This document shows, piece after piece, positions 17,740 through 25,547 of a stretch of 64,000 nucleotides of DNA (positions are counted from its first letter, which is position 1; the number at the start of each line of letters is the position of its first letter). Under the pieces are notes generated by a model. It was not told where the DNA came from. It did not search any database and saw only the letters and a program-made list of their open reading frames with translations. The DNA lies in assembly GCF_024623725.1 (NCBI RefSeq), contig NZ_JANKHG010000014.1, positions 328,243-392,242 on the forward strand, given 5' to 3'. The position numbers and the translations under genes are program-made. Source of the stretch: Limnobacter parvus (GTDB lineage Bacteria > Pseudomonadota > Gammaproteobacteria > Burkholderiales > Burkholderiaceae_B).

Positions 17740-18828
17740 GTGGGTACTCAATGGTTAATGTTTCTTTTTGAGTACGCCACTTTGCCTTCCTCACCCATTC
17801 GCCCGCATTCGTCCTCTGAAAGCATTTTGCCCAGTCGGCAAGGCCCGGAAAAAGCAAAACCTATGCTGAGTGCGCTTGAAGAAGCCGCGGCAACACTTGC
17901 AGACACATTGCCAACGCGAGCAGTGCCGAATTCACAGAACGTTGCCAAACCATTGAGTCGACAATCCAGTGCCAATTCTTTGCAGGGCAGGTATACACAA
18001 TTGCTGAATTCTTCTGATCTTGATGATAATGAAGTATCCGGCTCGGATGATTTCGAAATTGTTAGTGATGATGAAGATGACTTTGTGGAGCTGACTGCAC
18101 AACAGAAACAGACCGCTTATTCTGAATGCCAGATGAGCGGGTCTGCGCTTGTACAGAGCAGGTTTGAAGAAAACGGATTTCCCGAACTATTGACCAAGCT
18201 TGGCGACATGCGAAATGAGTTGGCTAACATACACCAAGACCCAAAAAAAGCGGATTTCGGAATACACCGGGAGCCTGACACCGGCATAAGGCGGAATCAC
18301 TCCAGCACCGAGGTGAACGACCACAACTATCCCGAGCACATGGTGGCTTTAACCCAATTCTTGAAAGGGAAAATTGGCGAATTGACTGGCGAAGAAAGTA
18401 CGCTGGCTAATTTTTCGCACCACTATACGACTGAAACTGGTGACGACATAACAACAACAGAAATGATTGTGTTGTCGAGAAACGTTGCTTTGGACAGAAT
18501 TCCTTTCAGACTGGGCCACACCAACGCGACACACTTTAAAACGCTTGAAGCAGAAGCTTCTAAATTTTTCAACCAAACGGTAGACCGCTTCAATGTAGGC
18601 GACACTCCTGGTGCGGTTAGCGCACTTTCAAAATTTGTGTATGTGTTTGCCCATGCAATGCCTTTTTACAGAGGAAGTGCAATGGTGGGCGAAATTTTTA
18701 CCCACGGTATTCTGGAAAAAATCGGGATAAGCAAAAACTTCCAGGATTTGAAGGGGCTGGACTTCTTGGCGTTTACCAACACACAAGAAAGTTTTGAAGC
18801 AGCGTTCAAGGCAAAGCTGGCACTCTAA
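17740..18828 (+). CDS. Orphan effector-like protein of unknown function
   Basis: 362 aa from a GTG at 17740, with ATGs at 17758 and 17863 as alternatives; no clear ribosome-binding site decides. The first 100 residues are Ser/Pro-rich and low in structure, followed by a strongly acidic run (DLDDNEVSGSDDFEIVSDDE, about 92-111). The C-terminal half looks helical and folded and ends with a motif-like stretch FAHAMPFYRGSAMVGEIF (His, PF, RGSA). There is no signal peptide and no operon partner; it converges on dnaE. The composition resembles secreted bacterial effectors more than housekeeping proteins, but no family is recognised and no secretion system is in the window. Confidence 0.7.
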   Translation: MGTQWLMFLFEYATLPSSPIRPHSSSESILPSRQGPEKAKPMLSALEEAAATLADTLPTRAVPNSQNVAKPLSRQSSANSLQGRYTQLLNSSDLDDNEVSGSDDFEIVSDDEDDFVELTAQQKQTAYSECQMSGSALVQSRFEENGFPELLTKLGDMRNELANIHQDPKKADFGIHREPDTGIRRNHSSTEVNDHNYPEHMVALTQFLKGKIGELTGEESTLANFSHHYTTETGDDITTTEMIVLSRNVALDRIPFRLGHTNATHFKTLEAEASKFFNQTVDRFNVGDTPGAVSALSKFVYVFAHAMPFYRGSAMVGEIFTHGILEKIGISKNFQDLKGLDFLAFTNTQESFEAAFKAKLAL

Positions 18829-18841
18829 GTTGAGTAAACAG

Positions 18842-21800
18842 TTACCCAAACACCCACTTTGCCTTACCCTCGCCCAGCCAGCCCTGCATTTCAATCAGCA
18901 GGTCTTCTTCCGGGCGAACTTTCCATTCACTGCTTAACTGGGCCACGCAAGCCGCCTGGCCATTGTGGTAATCAATTTCTACCAGGCAACCCTGCTCCGG
19001 GTCGCGGTAGGGTTCAAGCAGGGCGCGCAACTTTTCTGCGTCCGATTGCCCATTCATGTTCAGGCGCAATCGGCTAACAAAGTGAGCGCGCGCGCTGGCC
19101 AATGAATGTAAATTCTCGGCAGAAATTCGCAAGCCACCAGTGTAAGAATCTTCAGACACCTTGCCCTGCAACACCAACAGTGAATCCTCTTTCAGCAGAT
19201 TGCGGTTGGCTTCAAATTGTTCATTGAAAATAGACAGCTCCACCTGCGCGGTGGAATCATCGAGCAACACAATGGCCATTTTTCCGCGCTTGGTCATCAT
19301 GGTGCGCAACGATGCAATTACGCCGGCCATCCACACCATGTCCCGGCCAGGCGAAAGGTCTTTCAAGCGCAGCTTCACAAACTGGCGCACATTCGCTTCA
19401 TCGGCTTTGAACAAGTGGCCGCTGAAGTAATAGCCCAAAGCCGCTTTTTCCTGCTGTAGTTTTTCGCGTTCGCTCCAGGTGGGTACATCCACCAGTTCCG
19501 GCGGGGCATCGCCACCCAAGGCCTCACCAAACAAACTGACCTGTGCTGCGGTTGCAGCCTGTTGGGCCGCCCACTCCATGGCCTGGCTTGAACTGGCCAG
19601 CAACTTGGCACGGTCGGGGTTAATCGTATCGAATGCACCTGCGCGAATTAGCGCTTCAATGACCCTGCGGTTGATTTGTTTGCTGTCTACCCGCTTTACA
19701 AAATCAAACAGGCTGTTGAAGGGGCCATTGGCATTGCGCTCGGCCACAATGGCTTCGCATGCGGCTTGGCCGGTGCCCTTTACAGCGCCCAAACCGTAGC
19801 GAATGGCGCTGGCGCGCTTTTCACCGTCAATGCGCACCGCCGTGAAACGGAAATTGGATTCGTTCACATCCGGGCCAAGCATGGTCACTGTGGTGCCCGC
19901 TTTCTTGCCGGGCACCTGGCACATGGCCATGGCATCTTCAACGAAAATTTTTACCTTGTCGGTGTCATCCATGTCTGAACTCATGGACGCAGCCATGAAT
20001 TCAGCCGGGTAATGCGCCTTCAACCAAGCCGTGTGGTAAGCAATCAGCGCGTAGGCAGCCGAGTGCGATTTGTTGAAGCCGTATTCCGCAAACTTTTCCA
20101 TCAAGTCGAAAAGCTGCTTGGCCACTGCCGGGTCCACGCCACGCTCGGTGGCACCGGTCGTGAAAATTTCACGCTGCTTGGCCATTTCCTCGGGTTTCTT
20201 TTTACCCATGGCGCGACGAAGCAAGTCTGCACCGCCCAGGCTGTAACCCGCCAAAATTTGGGCGACCAGCATCACCTGTTCTTGGTAAACAATCACACCA
20301 TAGGTGCTTTTCAGAATGCCTTCCAGCTTGGGGTGGAAGTACCACTCTGCACGCCCCCTGCCGGTTTTCGAGGTTTCCTTTTTACGGGCAATGAAGTCGT
20401 CCACCATCCCGGAGCCCAAGGGGCCGGGGCGGTTCAGCGCCATCAAGGCGATGATGTCTTCGAAGTTGTCGGGCTTTAGCTTCTTTTCCAGGTCTTTCGC
20501 GGAACGCGATTCAGACTGGAACACAGCTGTGGTGTTTCCATCAGAAAACAACTGGTACACCGCCGGGTCGTCCAGCGGTAAATCTTCCAGACGGAAGTCG
20601 CGCTGGTCTTCGTAATTTTCGCGCACCCAGCGCACAGCCCAATCCAGAATGGTCAGGTTGCGCAAGCCCAAAAAGTCGAACTTCACCAGGCCCACGGCTT
20701 CCACGTCGTCTTTGTCGTACTGCGACACCACGGAATCAGTAGAACCATCGGCGCAATACAAAGGGCAGAAATCAGTCAGCTTACCCGGCGCAATCAACAC
20801 ACCACCCGCGTGCATGCCCACGTTTCGGGTCAGCCCTTCAAGGGGCCTTGCCACAGCAATAATTTCCTTGGCTTCATCCTCGTTTTCCACACGTTCGCGA
20901 AATGTGGGTTCGTCGGCCATGGCGCGATCCAGGTCCCAGGGGTCAGCAGGGGTTTGCGGAATCAGTTTCGACAAACCATCACAATACATGTAAGGCATGT
21001 CGAGCACGCGGCCCGCATCGCGAATGACGGCCTTTGCGCCCAGCGTACCGAAGGTAGCAATTTGACTAACCGCATCGCGCCCGTAGTTTTGCTTTACGTA
21101 GTCAATTACGCGGTCGCGGTTGTCTTGACAAAAGTCAATGTCGAAGTCGGGCATTGAAACCCGCTCGGGGTTCAAGAAACGTTCAAACAGCAAATCGTAA
21201 CGAAGCGGGTCAAGGTCGGTAATGCCCAAGGCATACGCCACCAGCGAACCCGCACCTGAGCCCCGGCCGGGGCCCACTGGCACGCCGTTTTTCTTGCCCC
21301 AGTTAATAAAGTCTTGAACGATCAGGAAGTAACCGGGAAAGCCCATGCCGATGATGGTGTCGCATTCAATTTTTAAACGCGCTTCATAGTCGGGCCGCAT
21401 TTTTTCCCGTTCCTCAACGTTCGGGAACAGGTGGGCCAAGCGCTTTTCAAGCCCTTCCTTCGACAAATGCACCAGGAAATCATCCAGCGTCATGCCGTCG
21501 GGCGTGGGGAATGCGGGCAGCTTGGGCTTTCCCAATTCAAGCGTCAGGTTGCAACGCTGGGCAATTCGAATGCTGTTGCGAACGGCGCTGGGAATGTCAG
21601 CAAACAGTTCTGCCATTTCCTGCGCGGTTTTGAAATACTGCTCCTCAGTAAAGCGGCGCGGCCTGCGCGGGTTCGACAAGATTTCGCCTTGCGCAATACA
21701 CACACGCGCTTCGTGCGCGCGGAAGTCTTCGGGCTTCAAAAACTGAATGGGGTGGGTGGCCACCACGGGCAACTGCAATTTGGCGGCCAATTGGCAACTT

Positions 21801-22372
21801 AAATTCACCAGGTTCTCGGCCTGGGTAGAACCGTCGCGTTGCAACTCAATGTAATAGCGACCTTCGAAGTACTTCAAGAATTTTTGTGCTGAAGCTTCTG
21901 CACGGGCCATGTTACCGCCCAGCAAGAACTGGCCGACATCAGAACTCGCAAAGCCTGAAACGGCGATCAGGCCGTCACAGCCTACTTCATCCAACCATTC
22001 AAACTTCAGCGTGGCTTTGCCGCGCTTTTGATTGCGCAAAAATGCTCGGCTTAGCAGCTCACACAGCTGCAAATAACCCTTGTGGTTTTGCACCAGCAGC
22101 AGCACGCGGGCAGGTTGTTCTTCGTCGCGTTCACTCTCGATCCACACATCGCAGGCGGCAATTGGCTTAACGCCAGCGCCACGAGCCTTGCCATAAAACT
22201 TGATCAAACCAAACAGGTTGGACAGATCGGAAATTGCCAGCGCAGGCATGCCACAGCCAGCGGCGGCCTTCACGGCCTCGCCCACGCGCACCATGCCGTC
22301 TAGCACCGAAAACTCGGTGTGCATGCGCAGGTGAACGAAAGTTGAAGGTAGGGGATGGGATGGATTTATCAT
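18842..22372 (-). CDS. dnaE: DNA polymerase III subunit alpha
   Basis: Replicative DNA polymerase (DnaE1 type), 1176 aa. Order of domains: PHP domain opening FVHLRMHTEFSVLDG, the palm with GPGRGSGAGSLVAYALGI and the catalytic acidic motif PDFDIDF, then DNLED-like KPDNFEDIIALMALNRPGPL, the fingers with QEQVM, the helix-hairpin-helix tandem, and a C-terminal OB domain (about 980-1080). The C-terminal tail is complete. It forms a single transcription unit; its stop lies 13 bp from the stop of the convergent effector-like gene. Confidence 0.98.
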   Translation of the reverse strand: MINPSHPLPSTFVHLRMHTEFSVLDGMVRVGEAVKAAAGCGMPALAISDLSNLFGLIKFYGKARGAGVKPIAACDVWIESERDEEQPARVLLLVQNHKGYLQLCELLSRAFLRNQKRGKATLKFEWLDEVGCDGLIAVSGFASSDVGQFLLGGNMARAEASAQKFLKYFEGRYYIELQRDGSTQAENLVNLSCQLAAKLQLPVVATHPIQFLKPEDFRAHEARVCIAQGEILSNPRRPRRFTEEQYFKTAQEMAELFADIPSAVRNSIRIAQRCNLTLELGKPKLPAFPTPDGMTLDDFLVHLSKEGLEKRLAHLFPNVEEREKMRPDYEARLKIECDTIIGMGFPGYFLIVQDFINWGKKNGVPVGPGRGSGAGSLVAYALGITDLDPLRYDLLFERFLNPERVSMPDFDIDFCQDNRDRVIDYVKQNYGRDAVSQIATFGTLGAKAVIRDAGRVLDMPYMYCDGLSKLIPQTPADPWDLDRAMADEPTFRERVENEDEAKEIIAVARPLEGLTRNVGMHAGGVLIAPGKLTDFCPLYCADGSTDSVVSQYDKDDVEAVGLVKFDFLGLRNLTILDWAVRWVRENYEDQRDFRLEDLPLDDPAVYQLFSDGNTTAVFQSESRSAKDLEKKLKPDNFEDIIALMALNRPGPLGSGMVDDFIARKKETSKTGRGRAEWYFHPKLEGILKSTYGVIVYQEQVMLVAQILAGYSLGGADLLRRAMGKKKPEEMAKQREIFTTGATERGVDPAVAKQLFDLMEKFAEYGFNKSHSAAYALIAYHTAWLKAHYPAEFMAASMSSDMDDTDKVKIFVEDAMAMCQVPGKKAGTTVTMLGPDVNESNFRFTAVRIDGEKRASAIRYGLGAVKGTGQAACEAIVAERNANGPFNSLFDFVKRVDSKQINRRVIEALIRAGAFDTINPDRAKLLASSSQAMEWAAQQAATAAQVSLFGEALGGDAPPELVDVPTWSEREKLQQEKAALGYYFSGHLFKADEANVRQFVKLRLKDLSPGRDMVWMAGVIASLRTMMTKRGKMAIVLLDDSTAQVELSIFNEQFEANRNLLKEDSLLVLQGKVSEDSYTGGLRISAENLHSLASARAHFVSRLRLNMNGQSDAEKLRALLEPYRDPEQGCLVEIDYHNGQAACVAQLSSEWKVRPEEDLLIEMQGWLGEGKAKWVFG

Positions 22373-22428
22373 GCGGCCATTTTACTACCAAGTGGCTGGC
22401 AAACTATTGAGAATGACGAATCCACGGA

Positions 22429-23097
22429 CTAGAACAAGGGGTGGGCTAGCTGCTGTATAGCAGCATTCGACTTCCTTGCTGGACTTCGATTGAAATAATC
22501 GTGACGGACCTTTATGTTTGAGTAGTTAACCGGCAAAACCGCCAAGAAACGCCCCCGAAGATTATCTTCAATATCTGATTCATGATTGTTCCACATATCC
22601 AAAAATTGAGATTTACTCAAAGTGACATGTCCTAGCGATGGGTCTGCCAAATGCACGGTATTTCGACCAATCCCCTTAAGAACAGAGAAATGCTCGGTAG
22701 TCCTGTGTTTTAAGTACACAAGCACAGGGGCTTTGAGGTTGAGCAACTGATCATAGGTTGCAGCGAAACCTTGTGCTTTAAACCCAAAACTGGGCAATGT
22801 GCGCTGCATATCAGCAAAGCTTGCTCTGGCATCGCCTTTATCCAATACTTTTAACAACTCCTGCTCAGAAATTGACTGCCCGTAAAACTGATTCAGGATC
22901 GTAGCAAGCCCAGCCGCCCCGCATGAAAAATCAAGGTTTTGCTTGACTATTCCTTCATCACGAATTGACTTCCAATTTTTCAATTGCAGATTCACAACAG
23001 ACGACGGGGTCAAGTAAGTAGGTTGAGCTGAAATATGTTCTGAAAACATCACAAAAATAACCAGAACAAAAATGGCATGCAGCTTAAAAATGCTCAT
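22429..23097 (-). CDS. Exported C39-family cysteine peptidase
   Basis: 222 aa from the ATG at 23097. Residues 1-24 form a signal peptide or anchor (MSIFKLHAIFVLVIFVMFSE, then HISAQ). The peptidase C39 domain (double-glycine leader protease fold) has Cys59 in DFSCGAAGLATIL, His136 in TEHFSVLKGI and Asp152 in LADPSLG, so the triad is complete. It is not fused to an ABC transporter, unlike bacteriocin exporters, and should act in the periplasm, as FapD-type C39 proteins are thought to. In-frame sequence continues upstream to 23244 but overlaps the previous gene. It ends the cassette that starts with the barrel gene at 24865. Confidence 0.85.
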   Translation of the reverse strand: MSIFKLHAIFVLVIFVMFSEHISAQPTYLTPSSVVNLQLKNWKSIRDEGIVKQNLDFSCGAAGLATILNQFYGQSISEQELLKVLDKGDARASFADMQRTLPSFGFKAQGFAATYDQLLNLKAPVLVYLKHRTTEHFSVLKGIGRNTVHLADPSLGHVTLSKSQFLDMWNNHESDIEDNLRGRFLAVLPVNYSNIKVRHDYFNRSPARKSNAAIQQLAHPLF

Positions 23098-23179
23098 AAA
23101 TAATAGGTCAAATATATAGTGCGCAATCAATAGATTCCCGGGCTCGAAATCAAACACTCTAATAGAGTGAGATTTCTGT

Positions 23180-23431
23180 TTATTTTTTTCCGTTTCGTTT
23201 ACGTTCGTAGAGAGCAATCGCTGCCACGAAACAAGCACAAACAATTCCTAGTATAATCGATGAAATAGACAACTTTACTAAATTCGTATTTTCATCAAAT
23301 AAGACCTTCCATAAAAAGAAAACCGTGGTCACAGAAATCATAATCGACGAAAATAATTTAACCAAACTCCAACTAGCGACCAAGAACTTCTCTTTCAAGA
23401 ACACCGCTAGAAGAATAATTAGATCTGCCAT
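23180..23431 (-). CDS. Small two-helix membrane protein (possible immunity or anchor protein)
   Basis: 83 aa, very hydrophobic. Two membrane segments are visible at about residues 17-44 (with SWSLVKLFSSIMISVTTVFF) and 54-74 (LSISSIILGIVCACFVAAIA), followed by a basic tail YERKRNGKK that predicts a cytoplasmic C-terminus. It sits between the glycine-zipper protein gene (48 bp upstream, past a hairpin) and the C39 peptidase gene (82 bp downstream). Size, topology and position resemble immunity proteins of class II bacteriocin and microcin operons, but the sequence matches no family I know. Expression may be lower than the upstream gene because of the hairpin at 23451-23480. Confidence 0.65.
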   Translation of the reverse strand: MADLIILLAVFLKEKFLVASWSLVKLFSSIMISVTTVFFLWKVLFDENTNLVKLSISSIILGIVCACFVAAIALYERKRNGKK

Positions 23432-23450
23432 CCTATTCCCAATATAAACA

Positions 23451-23480
23451 TTTCAAGTGCGCATTATTGCGCACTTGAAA
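23451..23480 (-). terminator. Perfect 12-bp hairpin after the glycine-zipper gene
   Basis: TTTCAAGTGCGC (23451-23462) and GCGCACTTGAAA (23469-23480) pair perfectly around a 6-nt loop, 3 bp beyond the stop of the gene at 23484. On the minus strand it is followed by TGTTTATATT, a moderate T-tract. It is probably a partial terminator or mRNA stabiliser that raises the first two genes over the last two. Confidence 0.7.
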
Positions 23481-23483
23481 ACC

Positions 23484-23930
23484 TTACCAGCCTCGGTAAG
23501 AACTGTACTGTGAGAAACCATAATTGAGACCAAACATACCTGGTCTCCAAGCAGCATTTCCTGCAAAACCACCACCAGCAGCCCTAATTAAAGAACCACC
23601 AACACCGCCAGTTAGCGCACCAACGCCAGCAGAATAAAAAGATCCCTGTAGAGAGATTGGTTCACCATAATACGTTTGTTGTGCAGCGTAAGTTGCAAAT
23701 CCAACTCCTCCTCCAACAACAAAGTTTAAGAAAGATCCTTGGGTCTCAGTCATATCCTTGGTGCTCAAAGCCGCAACTTCAACAGCCTTAGACTCTGACT
23801 CAAATAGAGCCTCATAATCCACAGCTTCAAACGCCAGCGTTTCAGTTGCTTGCTTCTGCTCTGCAAATACAGGGGTTACTACGCTTCCCACCAGAAGTGT
23901 TGCCATAAGACTTTTATTCAGCTTGTTCAT
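23484..23930 (-). CDS. Sec-exported glycine-zipper protein with a second, double-glycine-like leader
   Basis: 148 aa from the ATG at 23930, which has a good AGGAAG ribosome-binding site. Residues 1-23 are a Sec signal peptide (MNKLNKSLMATLLVGSVVTPVFA). A propeptide rich in Glu and Ala follows (24-65) and ends in ALSTKDMTETQG, which has the hydrophobic/acidic spacing of bacteriocin leaders cut after GG or GA/GS. The mature part (66-148) is a glycine-zipper: GGGVGFATYAA, then AGVGALTGGVGGSLIRAAGGG, ending in an aromatic tail YGFSQYSSYRGW. The tetrapeptide QGSF occurs twice (64-67 and in SLQGSFYSAG). It resembles colicin V-type microcins or amyloid subunits. The natural substrate of the C39 peptidase encoded downstream, by inference. 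Confidence 0.8.
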   Translation of the reverse strand: MNKLNKSLMATLLVGSVVTPVFAEQKQATETLAFEAVDYEALFESESKAVEVAALSTKDMTETQGSFLNFVVGGGVGFATYAAQQTYYGEPISLQGSFYSAGVGALTGGVGGSLIRAAGGGFAGNAAWRPGMFGLNYGFSQYSSYRGW

Positions 23931-23977
23931 ATTCTTCCTGAAATAAATCTGGGTGCTGTTAGAAATGTTGCTGAAAA

Positions 23978-24865
23978 CTATAAAGTTTGCAGCCAACTTA
24001 GCCTCAGGTCTGCACCCTGCCCACCTGAAGTATTCGTTTTTAGGGATAGATTGATTGATGAGCCTTCTTGCAAGCCATAGCCAACACCCAAAACCAAACT
24101 TGTTTGGGTTCGGCGAGCAAATTGGAATTGACCATTCACTGAGTCTGCCAATCGCGCTGTCCATTGAAAGGCTGTGCTAAGCGAAACACGATCATTGGCC
24201 GCAAAAATAACAGTTGGGGATATAGTCCAGATAGCGCCAGGTTTCACGTTAGCGCCGTTCTCATGGCGAGAAGCACTTGCGCGATAAGCCGCAGTAACTG
24301 CAAATACGACCGGGTCAATTGCTTTATAGGCCGTTAAGCCGATCAAGGTAGATTTCAAATTACTTGAATCTGAACCGCGATTTTCATACAAGGCAAGTTC
24401 ACCAAATCCAAGAATGGCTGGCGTTGTATCATCGGTCTTAAACTGATGTGACACACCAAGCCAAGCATCTGCAATGTAGGAGTCTGACTGAGAGTTAAAC
24501 CCCATTCCACTCATTTGGCGACTCTCAGTGAACAAATATGAAGCACGAGATGTGATTTCTGTGCGGGCGCTCAGTCCATAACGCAGCCCCAGTGAACCGA
24601 CCAGAGTATCGGCATTATTTTGAACCTGACCAATTTGAGTGGGAATCAAAACAAATGACGTGGGACCTGTTTGAAGCAACAGTGGCTCACCTGCGAATAG
24701 GCCTGTTTGATCACTATTTGAATACGTACCTGACAACTCAAAACGGTATCGACCTTGATCAGTCAAAATATCTTCAACAGCTAATGGAATATCAGCATTA
24801 GCTGCCCCTAGGCTCATACCAATGAATTGACAGAACAGAGCAAAACGCCACAAAGTACGACACAT
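23978..24865 (-). CDS. Outer-membrane beta-barrel protein of the C39 cassette
   Basis: 295 aa with a signal peptide (about residues 1-24, ending GAANA). The rest is built of alternating amphipathic beta strands such as YRFELSGTYSNS, TLVGSLGLRYGLSARTEITSRASYLF, AWLGVSHQFK, TSLVLGVGYGL and DLRLSWLQTL. It belongs by appearance to the meta-pathway/transporter barrel group (PF13557-like), which also contains FapF, the amyloid secretion channel. There is no N-terminal coiled coil of FapF length. First gene of the cassette; the next gene starts 47 bp downstream. Its ribosome-binding site is inside a hairpin (24871-24893). Confidence 0.8.
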   Translation of the reverse strand: MCRTLWRFALFCQFIGMSLGAANADIPLAVEDILTDQGRYRFELSGTYSNSDQTGLFAGEPLLLQTGPTSFVLIPTQIGQVQNNADTLVGSLGLRYGLSARTEITSRASYLFTESRQMSGMGFNSQSDSYIADAWLGVSHQFKTDDTTPAILGFGELALYENRGSDSSNLKSTLIGLTAYKAIDPVVFAVTAAYRASASRHENGANVKPGAIWTISPTVIFAANDRVSLSTAFQWTARLADSVNGQFQFARRTQTSLVLGVGYGLQEGSSINLSLKTNTSGGQGADLRLSWLQTL

Positions 24866-24870
24866 AAAAA

Positions 24871-24893
24871 AACCTCCTGATACATCGGAGGTT
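24871..24893 (-). promoter_or_regulatory. Hairpin hiding the ribosome-binding site of the barrel gene
   Basis: On the minus strand AACCTCC pairs with GGAGGTT (7 bp, 9-nt loop), and the second arm is the Shine-Dalgarno sequence. A run of T residues follows directly up to the ATG at 24865. The element therefore looks like an intrinsic terminator fused to the start codon and could act as an attenuator, a riboregulator target or an RNA thermometer. Confidence 0.6.
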
Positions 24894-24925
24894 AGTTAAA
24901 TGCATTTGTTGATCTAATACAAAAC

Positions 24926-24947
24926 GGGTAACCCTCGCGAGCTACCC
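24926..24947 (-). terminator. Terminator of the wrbA-like gene
   Basis: On the minus strand GGGTA and TACCC flank a palindromic CTCGCGAG, and CGTTTTGTATT follows. It lies 18 bp after the stop of the flavoprotein gene at 24966 and before the barrel gene. Confidence 0.55.
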
Positions 24948-24965
24948 ATGGTTAACCACTTGAAA

Positions 24966-25526
24966 TCAAACGGACAACTTCTTCGCAAACTCCGCCACCC
25001 TACTACCGTAAATTTTTGCGGTTTCAAGGTCTGAAGCAGGCGGAGTAACATCTGCAGGTGCGTTGTCTGATTGCGTCATCACACCCACCCAGGAGCCAAC
25101 TCGGTTCAACTCGCCCACATCACCCGGCTTTTGCGCGCCCGGTGTGGCACTGCCCACCCAAATCATGCCGTGCTGCATGGAAAAGGTAACGAAATACTGC
25201 AGCGTGCTCAGCTTGTCGCCACTCATGGAAAGCGAGTTGGTAAAGCCACCTGCTACTTTATTTTTCCAGCCCTGGCTGAACCACACTTTGCTGGACGCAT
25301 CGGCAAATTTTTTGAAGTCCGCAGAAGCGCCACCCATGTAAGTGGGCGAACCGAAAATAATCGCATCGGCTTTGGCCAGCACGTCCCAGGTGGCGTCGTT
25401 CACGTCGTTAACGGAAATCAGGTGGCTTTGTACGCCATCCACCGCATCCACGCCTTTCTGAACAAACTCGGCAACCTTGGCGGTGTGGCCGTAACCACTG
25501 TGATAAACAATTGCAACTTGTGTCAT
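24966..25526 (-). CDS. WrbA-like NAD(P)H:quinone oxidoreductase / flavodoxin-family protein
   Basis: 186-aa FMN-binding flavodoxin-fold protein. The N-terminal phosphate loop is YHSGYGHTAKVAE (8-20) and the flavin-contacting loop is GSPTYMGGASADFKKF (59-74). WrbA and related enzymes carry out two-electron reduction of quinones to limit oxidative stress. It is slightly shorter than E. coli WrbA. It follows the pirin gene by 21 bp on the same strand, with an AAGGAG ribosome-binding site, and both lie divergent to a LysR gene. Confidence 0.88.
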   Translation of the reverse strand: MTQVAIVYHSGYGHTAKVAEFVQKGVDAVDGVQSHLISVNDVNDATWDVLAKADAIIFGSPTYMGGASADFKKFADASSKVWFSQGWKNKVAGGFTNSLSMSGDKLSTLQYFVTFSMQHGMIWVGSATPGAQKPGDVGELNRVGSWVGVMTQSDNAPADVTPPASDLETAKIYGSRVAEFAKKLSV

Positions 25527-25547
25527 GTCAAAACTCCTTGATTAAAA

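Noticed and set aside
23098-23244. 49-residue N-terminal extension of the C39 peptidase
   Set aside because: It overlaps the small membrane protein gene and places the signal peptide internally; the ATG at 23097 gives a normal exported protein.
23931-24164. 78-residue N-terminal extension of the glycine-zipper protein
   Set aside because: It lies over the end of the barrel gene, and the ATG at 23930 has a strong ribosome-binding site followed by a clean signal peptide.
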